This document shows, piece after piece, positions 40,901 to 48,590 of a stretch of 64,000 nucleotides of DNA. Position 1 is the stretch's first letter, and each line of letters opens with the position of its first letter. The notes beneath the pieces were generated by a model. It did not search any database and was not told where the DNA came from. It saw only the letters and a list, made by a program, of their open reading frames with translations. A program made the translations under genes and the position numbers. The stretch covers positions 1 to 64,000 of the forward strand of contig CBFGRV010000014.1 of assembly GCA_965651265.1 (NCBI GenBank). The letters are read 5' to 3'. The DNA is from CBFGRV01 sp965651265 (GTDB taxonomy: Bacteria; Bacteroidota; Rhodothermia; Rhodothermales; VXPQ01).

Positions 40901-42265
40901 ATGCCACTTCCGAGACTCACGACCGTTGCGGGCCTTTTTGCGGCCGTTCTGTTGGCCACTCCTTTCATTCCCGCCGCGGCGCAGGACGGTCGGGTCCTCG
41001 ATGAGATCGTGGCCATCGTTGGCGACGAAATCATACTTCAGTCTGAAGTAGATGCGTTGCTGTCCAACCTCATGAGGCAGCAGCCCCAAGCGACCTACTC
41101 CGACGAAGTCTGGATGCAGGCGCTCGACCAGATCATCAATCAGCACGTGTTGACGGTCGTCGCAAAGCGTGATACCAATATCACCGTCACGCAGGAAGAG
41201 GTCGATCAGGTTCTCGAGCAACGCATCAATCAGCTCATCCAGCAGGTGGGCGGCCAGGCGCGTCTGGAAGATCTCTACGGGAAGAGTCTCGTCCGCATCA
41301 GGGCAGATCTGCACAACGAGTTTCGTGATCAGCTTCTCGCCGAGAAGTTGCAGCAGACGAAGGTCCGCAACATCCGGGTCACTCCCACCGAGGTGCGGGA
41401 GTGGTTCGCCCAGTTCCCCACCGACTCTCTCCCCACGATACCGGAGCTTGTGCGGGTCGCGCACATTGTCCGATATCCGGATCTCACCGAAGAGGCCATC
41501 CAGGAAGCCTACGACATCATCTCGGCCATTCGAGACTCCATTGTGAGTGGAGGGGCGGATCTCGAGGAAATGGCACGCCAGTTTTCCGATGATCCCGGAT
41601 CGGCCGCGGCCGGGGGCCGCATCGAAGACACGAATCTCGCCGATCTCGTACCCGAGTTTGCTGCGGTGGCGTCGCGGAGTCCAGTCGGCGAAATCTCGCA
41701 AGTATTTCGGACGACGTTCGGGTTTCACATCCTGCGCGTGAACGAACGTCGCGGCGAGAACGTCGATTTCAACCACATACTCATCCGGATCGACGACCGA
41801 AGGATCGACCCTACGCCGACCATTGCGTTTCTCAACTCTGTACGCGACTCGGTGCTCAACCAGCAGATACCTTTTGCCGTGATGGCAAAGCGGCACTCTC
41901 AGGAAGAACGTAGCGCACAGCTCGGAGGGCGCGTCATCGACCCGCAAACCGGTGAACGCGACCTCGTCCTGGAAAATCTCGGTGAGCTCTGGCGTGCGAC
42001 GCTCGACACCATGCGCGTGGGCGACATCAGCCGGGCAACGAGGGTAGATCTGGAGGATGATCGGCAGGCCTACCATATCGTCGAACTGCAACGGCGCGTG
42101 CCCGAGCATACCGTAGCGCTCGACACGGACTATGAACGCATCGAACAATTCGCGCTACAGGAAAAGCGGGCTCGAGTGCTCCAGGCGTGGGTCAATCAGC
42201 TCCGCGAGGATGTGTACGTCGACCTGCGCGGGCGTGCCGAGCAACTGGCGCTGGCCCAACGATAG
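40901..42265 (+). CDS. SurA-like peptidyl-prolyl isomerase, periplasmic, two parvulin domains
   Basis: 454 residues from ATG at 40901, where a cleavable signal peptide begins (VAGLFAAVLLATPFIPAAAQ; cleavage after AAAQ likely). A start further upstream would bury the signal. The SurA N-domain (LDEIVAIVGDEIILQSEVDA) is followed by two parvulin domains: about 180-285 (VRVAHIVRYPD to GFHILRVNER) and about 290-405 (FNHILIRIDD to AYHIVELQRR). This is the classical SurA layout: outer-membrane-protein chaperone. It is 132 bp after the previous gene and 16 bp ahead of moxR. Confidence 0.88.
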   Translation: MPLPRLTTVAGLFAAVLLATPFIPAAAQDGRVLDEIVAIVGDEIILQSEVDALLSNLMRQQPQATYSDEVWMQALDQIINQHVLTVVAKRDTNITVTQEEVDQVLEQRINQLIQQVGGQARLEDLYGKSLVRIRADLHNEFRDQLLAEKLQQTKVRNIRVTPTEVREWFAQFPTDSLPTIPELVRVAHIVRYPDLTEEAIQEAYDIISAIRDSIVSGGADLEEMARQFSDDPGSAAAGGRIEDTNLADLVPEFAAVASRSPVGEISQVFRTTFGFHILRVNERRGENVDFNHILIRIDDRRIDPTPTIAFLNSVRDSVLNQQIPFAVMAKRHSQEERSAQLGGRVIDPQTGERDLVLENLGELWRATLDTMRVGDISRATRVDLEDDRQAYHIVELQRRVPEHTVALDTDYERIEQFALQEKRARVLQAWVNQLREDVYVDLRGRAEQLALAQR

Positions 42266-42281
42266 CCGGATGTAGAGACTG

Positions 42282-43286
42282 ATGGCCGAGATCGAGCAGC
42301 AGACACAGACTCCGGAGGTTCTCGACGCGCTTCACGACGGCTTTGGCCGCCTGCGCGATGAGGTTGGAAAGGTCATCGTCGGGCAGGAGTCCATTATCAA
42401 GCACGTCTTCGTGTGCCTCCTGTGCCAGGGACACGTGTTGCTGGTTGGCGTGCCGGGTCTCGCTAAGACTCTTCTCATTCGGACGCTTGCTGAAGCGACG
42501 GACCTGGAGTTCAGCCGGATACAGTTCACGCCTGATCTGATGCCGAGTGACATCACCGGCACGGAGATCATTGAAGAGGATGCTTCAACAGGCCGCCGGA
42601 CGTTCAAATTCGTCCGCGGGCCGATCTTCGCAAACGTGGTGCTGGCCGATGAGATCAACCGCACCCCGCCGAAGACACAGGCGGCGCTACTGGAGGCGAT
42701 GCAAGAGCATCGGGTTACGGCCGCCGGCCAGACGCACGTCTTGGATGAGCCCTTCTTCGTGCTGGCCACCCAGAATCCGATCGAACAGGAAGGCACCTAT
42801 CCGCTCCCCGAAGCGCAGCTCGATCGCTTCATGCTGAACCTCTGGCTGGACTATCCAGAATTCGACCAGGAGGTCGAGGTGGTCCGGAGCACCACGAGCG
42901 CCCGGTCAGCCGACGTCCGTCCCGTTATGCAAGCCAGCGAGCTGCTCAGGTATCAGCAGTTGATCCGGCAGATTCCGGTCGCCGATAACGTCATCGAGTA
43001 CGCCGTGCGGCTCGTCGGCCGCACCCGCCCGGGGCGCGATGGCGCCCCCGATTTCGTCTCCAACTACATAAACTATGGTGCGGGCCCTCGTGCATCGCAA
43101 TACCTGATTCTGGGGGCCAAGGCGATGGCGGCGCTCGACGGCAGACTGACCCCGTCCATTGAAGACGTCAGGCGTGTTGCCGTCCCCGTTCTGCGACATC
43201 GGATCGTTCCCAGCTTCAACGCCGAGGCCGACGGCGTCAACACGGTGGACATCATCGAACGGCTTTTGGAGGCCCAGAAGAGCTGA
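42282..43286 (+). CDS. MoxR-family AAA+ ATPase
   Basis: 334 residues. Walker A GVPGLAKT at 56-63, Walker B VVLADEINRTPP (about 118-129), sensor 1 FFVLATQNPIEQEGTYPLPEAQLDRF, and the C-terminal lid (ASQYLILGAKAMAALDGR, then VAVPVLRHRIVPSFNAEA). MoxR ATPases act as chaperones with VWA-domain partners, usually encoded nearby together with DUF58 proteins; here the neighbours are SurA-like genes upstream and a GntR regulator 6 bp downstream, without DUF58. A second MoxR gene, with its DUF58 and VWA partners, starts the operon at the far right end of the window. Confidence 0.93.
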   Translation: MAEIEQQTQTPEVLDALHDGFGRLRDEVGKVIVGQESIIKHVFVCLLCQGHVLLVGVPGLAKTLLIRTLAEATDLEFSRIQFTPDLMPSDITGTEIIEEDASTGRRTFKFVRGPIFANVVLADEINRTPPKTQAALLEAMQEHRVTAAGQTHVLDEPFFVLATQNPIEQEGTYPLPEAQLDRFMLNLWLDYPEFDQEVEVVRSTTSARSADVRPVMQASELLRYQQLIRQIPVADNVIEYAVRLVGRTRPGRDGAPDFVSNYINYGAGPRASQYLILGAKAMAALDGRLTPSIEDVRRVAVPVLRHRIVPSFNAEADGVNTVDIIERLLEAQKS

Positions 43287-43292
43287 TCGCTC

Positions 43293-44213
43293 ATGATCAC
43301 GATCGATCGATCCTCGTCGGCATCGATTCACGACCAGATCAAGGAGCAGGTACGTTTCGAGATAGCCGCCGGACGGTTTAAGGTCGATCAACCCCTCCCC
43401 TCCACGCGCAAGCTCGCCGATCAGCTCGGCGTTTCCTTTCACACGGTCCGCAACGTCTATCAGGAGCTCGTGGAGGAGGGACTGCTCCTGTCGATTCCGG
43501 GCAGCGGCTTCATCGTTCGCGAACGCATCCCTCTTTCAAAGAGTGAGCGGATGGAGCGTGGCGCGGCAACGGTGGAGCGCGCGCTGAAACACCTCATGGG
43601 GCTGGGCCTTTCCGATTCGGAGGTGGAATACCTCTTCCAGGAGCAGCTTTCGCTACTCGAAGGGGCCGGGCACGAGCACAAGCTACTGGCCGCATTTCCG
43701 TATCGCGAGATGGCCGAGCTCTGCGCCGAGCAGATTCAGCAGGGCATCCAGCAGCGCGTGGTTGCGACGACGTTCGAGGAGTTGGGACGTCACTCGGATG
43801 CCGATTATGTCTTCACGGATCACGCCCACTTGAAATGGGTCATGACCCAGCTTCCGCGGACGGATGTCGTCGGCATCATCACGCACCTAAGACCTGAGGC
43901 GTTGGATCGGATCGCGAGGCTCCTGGATGACGCCACGTTGGGATTGGTCACGCGCTATGCAGATGCCATCCCTTACCTGACCACGGAAATTCGAGATGCC
44001 ACATCGTTTTCCGGTCAGGTGATTGCCGCCTCCATCGAAGAACGCGCCGAGCACCTGAAGCCGTTCGTGGACAAAACCGACCTGCTCGTCTACACCCCAT
44101 CATGCCGCAGACGACTGTTGAGCTTCCTGAAACCAGGGGTAGCGCACGAGTCCATCCAGTCGATTGTCGCGGCGGAGTCGATGTCGTTGATTCGGCGCTC
44201 CGTACCGGGGTGA
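43293..44213 (+). CDS. GntR-family transcriptional regulator with unrecognised effector domain
   Basis: 306 residues. The winged helix-turn-helix occupies about residues 10-75 (IHDQIKEQVRFEIAAGRFKV, then LPSTRKLADQLGVSFHTVRN, LLSIPGSGFIVRER). The remaining 230 residues are not a standard FadR, HutC, MocR-aminotransferase or YtrA domain as far as I can judge. They consist of alternating strands and helices (VVATTFEELGRHSDADYVF, DVVGIITHLRPEALDRIARL, TDLLVYTPSCRRRLLSFL), suggesting a Rossmann-like or periplasmic-binding-protein-like ligand domain. It directly follows moxR, so it may control its own operon; an operator-like palindrome lies at 37728. Confidence 0.85.
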   Translation: MITIDRSSSASIHDQIKEQVRFEIAAGRFKVDQPLPSTRKLADQLGVSFHTVRNVYQELVEEGLLLSIPGSGFIVRERIPLSKSERMERGAATVERALKHLMGLGLSDSEVEYLFQEQLSLLEGAGHEHKLLAAFPYREMAELCAEQIQQGIQQRVVATTFEELGRHSDADYVFTDHAHLKWVMTQLPRTDVVGIITHLRPEALDRIARLLDDATLGLVTRYADAIPYLTTEIRDATSFSGQVIAASIEERAEHLKPFVDKTDLLVYTPSCRRRLLSFLKPGVAHESIQSIVAAESMSLIRRSVPG

Positions 44214-44225
44214 CCTCGACGGGGA

Positions 44226-46946
44226 CTATTCCTCGTCCCCCTTGGTGCGAGGCCCTTCTTCGGCATCCGGCTCCATCGGGGGCGCGCCGTCGCCCTGTTG
44301 AACGGGCCCTTCGTTGGCCGTGCCATCGAGATTGACGCCCTGCGCTCGTCTCTGGACATCCTCCTCGGACGCCGGCCCGGCTCCGCGAGCGGCTGCCTCT
44401 TCTCGTGACCTCTTGGCGCGTTCGGCTTCCTCGCGATGGACACGATCGGTCTCGTCCGATGGAGGCTCTTCAGTCTGCGAACCGCCCTTTTCGTTCGACG
44501 TCGCACCGGCCGCCTTCTGCGGCGGCACCGATGGTTCTTGCTGTGCTTCAGCCGTCTGGACCTCGCCACGCTCTTCAGGTTCATCTGCCGTCGCCACATC
44601 GACGCTCTCCGCAGACTCCAGCTGCTCCTGTTGGCCCGGGTACTTAACGCGCACGTGGTAGATGCCCAGAAGAATCGACAGGAAGGTCTCCTTTATCAGC
44701 GTGAGCTCGCGAAATGTCAGATCGGTGCGATCGAGCTGCCCATCCTCGATCCGCGCCGTGAAGATCATATCGATGAGCGTTTCCAGGCGTTTGTGGGTCG
44801 GATCCGAGAGGCTGCGGCTGGCTGCCTCGACGGAATCTGCCAGCATGAGGATGCCTGTCTCCTTCGAGTTCGGCCGAGGGCCCGGATATCGAAATTCCGA
44901 CTCGAGAATATCGGGATCCGCCTCCTTTCGTTGATCCAGAGCCTTGCGATAGAAGAACTCGATGCGGGTAGTCCCGTGGTGCATGGGGATGAAATCCAAC
45001 ACCCGCTGAGGCAGCCTGTGATGCCGACCCATTTCGAGGCCTTCCTTCACGTGGCTTGCAATAATAAGTGCACTCATTCGAGGCTTCAGCTGCGTATGCG
45101 GATTGGCGCCCGGGCGTTGATTCTCGACGAAATACTCGGGCTTGAGCATCTTCCCGATGTCGTGGTAGAGCGCACCCACCCGCGCGAGCAGTGCATTCGC
45201 GCCGATGGCGTCGGCGGCCGCCTCGGCCAGATTGGCGACCTGAAGGGAGTGGTTGAAGGTCCCCGGCGCCCGCAGTGAGAGCTCCTTGAGCAGCGGCCTA
45301 TTCGTATCGGACAGTTCGAGCAGCGAAAGGTCCGTCGTGATGTCGAATGCCCGCTCGAATACCCACAGGAGCGGGTATGCCATGATCAGCAGGAACGAGT
45401 TGATGGCGACCATCAGCAGGTCCGAAAGGAAGATGTCCCGCTGCACACCAAAAAAGATGGCCGTCGCCCCCAGGACGACAAAGTAACCGAGGAAGATCAG
45501 ACCTGCGCTGATGAAGAACTGTCCGCGATTCTTGATGTCGCGTACGCTGAAGACGCCCAGCGTCGAAGCAAACAGCGTGGCGAAGGCGAACTCGAAATCA
45601 TAATTGAGGAGCTGGCCTCCAATGAGCGCGAGTGTGAGTGCACCGAAGAGCCCGACCCGCGAGTCGAAAATAACGGTAAACAGAATCGGCGCGATGGCCA
45701 CAGGCACGATGTACATGGCCAGGCCCTCAACCCGAATCGCTACCGCATACAGCGCCACCATCCCTGCAAACAGGATGGCCAGTACCATGATCTGCCGGTT
45801 ATCCTCAAATATCGAGCGGCGCAGCAGATACAGATACAGGAAAAACATGAAATAGGTAGCGAGCGTGATGAGGAACTGGCCAAGCAGCACACGCCAGAGG
45901 AAGTCGTTCTCGCCACGATCGATTCGGGCCCGTTCCAACGAGGTGAGCTGACGTTTGATGTCCTCCGTCACCCTCTGTCCTTTCTCAACGATGAGGGTGC
46001 CTTCTTCTATGTGGCCCCGCGTAAGCGCAATCCCCCTCTCTTCCTCCATCCACTTCTGGATGGTCTTCCCGCGATCGTAGATCAGCGAGGGAACGAAGAT
46101 CGCACGGAAGAAGGCCGTGCCGAGGCTGGCTATCCGCGGGTTTTCATACATGGATGTAAACTGCCGATCCACGTACATCTCAGCCTCGTCGAGTCCGTAG
46201 ACGTTCTGCTTGTCGACGCGCCGGTCGGTGGCGCCCAGCGTGTCCCGGACGTTGATTTCCTCCGTGAGCACGCTGTCGATGGGCACATCGAGCACGCCCG
46301 CTACCAGGAGCTGGGAGCTGAGCTCCCAGGCTTGCGTCAGAAGCTGCTGATCGAGACGCGGTCCCTCGGGGGGCTCGCGGGATGCGCGCGGAAGCTCAGG
46401 AATGCGCTCCGCATACGAGTCGATGAGGAGCTGCCACTGGTCAGCGGTTGCCTTCAGCCGCGCCGCTCGGCGAAGCTCCATGTACAGCATCGAGTCGCGC
46501 GCCGCCTCGTCCGTGCGGCCCCCGCGGAGATTCAGGCGGTAGCTCCGGTAGGCCTCGAAAATGCGCTCCAGCTGCGCGGCGAGCGTGTCGCGGTTTGCGG
46601 CGATACGCTCCTGGGGATTGGGCACCGGGTTGAAGTAGGGCGGCACGCGACGGCGGATTTCGGCTCGCTGTTCGGCGAGCTCCTCCTCGGTCTTGTAGAT
46701 GGAGAAGCTGAAAGGTGCTCGCAGATCCTCCCACCGCCACTCGTCTCCGACCTGGACCGTGTATTGATAAACCTCGCCCCGCGGGAATGCCGCCACGGTT
46801 ACGGCGACAAGAATGAGGAAAATGCTGGCTTTGAAGGCGCGCCTGGTGCGTTTCAGACGGGACGGAGACTCCCGCCCCTTCTCCAGCATCTGCCCGACCG
46901 GACGCGGCTTCTTCCTAGCGAGGCCGATTTTTTCGAGCAGTCCCAT
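44226..46946 (-). CDS. 7TM-HD (PgpH-like) cyclic-di-AMP phosphodiesterase with acidic C-terminal tail
   Basis: 906 residues from ATG at 46946 (a GTG four codons upstream is also open). After a first membrane helix (about 38-56) comes a 7TMR-HDED-type extracytoplasmic domain (to about residue 345). Seven closely spaced membrane helices follow (about 350-560), then a cytoplasmic HD phosphodiesterase domain with APGTFNHSLQVANLAEAAAD and the HDIG motif ALYHDIGKM (about residue 595). Characterised relatives (PgpH) hydrolyse cyclic-di-AMP. The last 150 residues are low complexity, rich in Glu, Pro, Gln and Arg, and not found in PgpH of Firmicutes. A well-spaced promoter lies at 47026-47054. The gene is convergent with gntR. 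Confidence 0.9.
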   Translation of the reverse strand: MGLLEKIGLARKKPRPVGQMLEKGRESPSRLKRTRRAFKASIFLILVAVTVAAFPRGEVYQYTVQVGDEWRWEDLRAPFSFSIYKTEEELAEQRAEIRRRVPPYFNPVPNPQERIAANRDTLAAQLERIFEAYRSYRLNLRGGRTDEAARDSMLYMELRRAARLKATADQWQLLIDSYAERIPELPRASREPPEGPRLDQQLLTQAWELSSQLLVAGVLDVPIDSVLTEEINVRDTLGATDRRVDKQNVYGLDEAEMYVDRQFTSMYENPRIASLGTAFFRAIFVPSLIYDRGKTIQKWMEEERGIALTRGHIEEGTLIVEKGQRVTEDIKRQLTSLERARIDRGENDFLWRVLLGQFLITLATYFMFFLYLYLLRRSIFEDNRQIMVLAILFAGMVALYAVAIRVEGLAMYIVPVAIAPILFTVIFDSRVGLFGALTLALIGGQLLNYDFEFAFATLFASTLGVFSVRDIKNRGQFFISAGLIFLGYFVVLGATAIFFGVQRDIFLSDLLMVAINSFLLIMAYPLLWVFERAFDITTDLSLLELSDTNRPLLKELSLRAPGTFNHSLQVANLAEAAADAIGANALLARVGALYHDIGKMLKPEYFVENQRPGANPHTQLKPRMSALIIASHVKEGLEMGRHHRLPQRVLDFIPMHHGTTRIEFFYRKALDQRKEADPDILESEFRYPGPRPNSKETGILMLADSVEAASRSLSDPTHKRLETLIDMIFTARIEDGQLDRTDLTFRELTLIKETFLSILLGIYHVRVKYPGQQEQLESAESVDVATADEPEERGEVQTAEAQQEPSVPPQKAAGATSNEKGGSQTEEPPSDETDRVHREEAERAKRSREEAAARGAGPASEEDVQRRAQGVNLDGTANEGPVQQGDGAPPMEPDAEEGPRTKGDEE

Positions 46947-47025
46947 AAATGTACTCACCAGGTCGGGGGACGGGCATCAGTAGACGAGGACGGGTGAGCT
47001 CCGGCCGGACCAGGTCCTCTCCGGG

Positions 47026-47054
47026 ATTATATATAGTGCCTACCTATGCCGCAA
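47026..47054 (-). promoter_or_regulatory. Sigma-70-type promoter upstream of the 7TM-HD gene
   Basis: Minus-strand TTGCGG (47049-47054), 17-nt spacer, TATAAT (47026-47031). The spacing is ideal and the -10 perfect. The element overlaps the last codons of the symporter gene, so the phosphodiesterase gene can be transcribed independently of ligA and the symporter. The start codon is about 80 nt downstream. Confidence 0.6.
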
Positions 47055-48569
47055 TGCGACCAAGGATCCTAGGATCAGATGGAGGGCGGCCCCAATAACG
47101 GTATACCAGGGCCATCCGATCGAGCGCAATCCCCGTGCAGCGATGACCTCGTCCGACGGCGCCAAAACGATGGTCCAACCGTCCTGCGGGCTGTACCAGA
47201 CGGCGAAAATTACCCAAACCATGGTGGCGATCGTAACGATGAACGAGATCAGCGCATCGATCTGATTCGTGCGCTTGTTGATCAGGCCCAGGAGGAAAAC
47301 ACCCAGGAGGCCCCCATACGTGAAGGAGGCGATCGCGAGGCCCAATTCGATGACCGGGTTGTCCTGCTCCTGAAAAAGGCTCGCGAAGAAGATGAAGACG
47401 ATCCCCCAGACGAGTGTGAAGATTCTCGAAGCGCGCAGGGCGCGTTTGGGGCTCATCGCGCTACCCTTGATGCGCTCGTAGAGGTCGAGCATCGTCGACG
47501 AGGCCAGCGAGTTCAGCGAGGACGAAAGCGTGCTCATCGCGGCCGCGACGATCCCGGCCAGGAGGAGGCCCGAGACACCGGGCGGTAGGCCTTCGATGAT
47601 GAACTTGGGGAAGATCTCATCGCTACGAGTAAGCTCTAGATCGGCGATCGACGCGCCTGCATAGTGATTCCAGAGCAACAGACCCACGAACAGGAACAGC
47701 GCAAATTGCACCATCACCACGATGCCGGAGCCGATAAGGGCCTTCTGGCTGTCGGCCTTGTTCCGACAGGTCAGCAGGCGCTGTACGATGAGTTGATCGG
47801 TGCCGTGAGAGGCCATCGAGAAGATGGCACCTCCCACTACCGCCGTGATGAAGACATACGGATCGGTAAACCACTCGGCAAGCGATTGCCCGAGCCCTAT
47901 GTTGATGATCTTCGTCTTCCCGGCGGTTGCTGCCTCGGACCACCACCCCGGCTCGGCATCCCCGAGCAGAACAAACATAGCGCCGATCGCACCTCCGACG
48001 TAGACGACCATCTGAACCACATCCATCCATACCACGGCCTTGATGCCGCCGATCAGCGTGTATGCGACCGTGACGAGCGAGATGATGGCGATGATCTGGA
48101 GGTAGCTCAATTCCAGCCCGGCAGAGTCGGCAATGACTTTGAGGGGAATGGCCGTGGCGAACAGGCGCACGCCGTCTGCCAGAAGCCGCGTGATCAAGAA
48201 GGTGACGGAGGCTGTGCCTCGCATGGTGTCGCCGTAGCGCTCGCCCAGAAATGCGTAGGCCGTCGACAGATTGCCCTTGTAGTAACGCGGCAGAAAGATG
48301 ATGCTCACTACGATTCGGCCCAGCAGGTATCCGAACGTGAGCTGTAAGAACGTCAACGAGCCCAGGTACGCCACCGCCGGGGTCCCGATGACGGTCAATG
48401 TGCTCGTTTCGGTGGCCACCACCGAAAAGCACACCGCCCACCACGGAAGATCCCGCCCTCCCAGAAAGTAGTCCGTGGTATCCTCCTGGCGCCCTCCAGA
48501 CCAGATGCCAAAAACGGCAACCCCGAGGAGGTACAGCACAAGAACAACGAAATCCAGGGTAGTCAGCAT
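47040..48569 (-). CDS. Sodium:solute symporter family protein
   Basis: 509 residues with about 13 hydrophobic segments, the LeuT-fold SSS family. Family marks: DYFLGGRDLPWWAVCFSVVA near the start, LGERYGDTMRG, and the signature region GLLLAGIVAAAMSTLSSSLN in the sodium-site helix. The substrate (sugar, proline, pantothenate, sialic acid or other) cannot be decided; the sequence resembles the SGLT/sodium-sugar branch. It lies 21 bp after ligA, and its end carries the promoter of the next gene. Confidence 0.92.
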   Translation of the reverse strand: MLTTLDFVVLVLYLLGVAVFGIWSGGRQEDTTDYFLGGRDLPWWAVCFSVVATETSTLTVIGTPAVAYLGSLTFLQLTFGYLLGRIVVSIIFLPRYYKGNLSTAYAFLGERYGDTMRGTASVTFLITRLLADGVRLFATAIPLKVIADSAGLELSYLQIIAIISLVTVAYTLIGGIKAVVWMDVVQMVVYVGGAIGAMFVLLGDAEPGWWSEAATAGKTKIINIGLGQSLAEWFTDPYVFITAVVGGAIFSMASHGTDQLIVQRLLTCRNKADSQKALIGSGIVVMVQFALFLFVGLLLWNHYAGASIADLELTRSDEIFPKFIIEGLPPGVSGLLLAGIVAAAMSTLSSSLNSLASSTMLDLYERIKGSAMSPKRALRASRIFTLVWGIVFIFFASLFQEQDNPVIELGLAIASFTYGGLLGVFLLGLINKRTNQIDALISFIVTIATMVWVIFAVWYSPQDGWTIVLAPSDEVIAARGLRSIGWPWYTVIGAALHLILGSLVALRHR

Positions 48570-48590
48570 GAACGAGTAGGGGTGTGGGCG

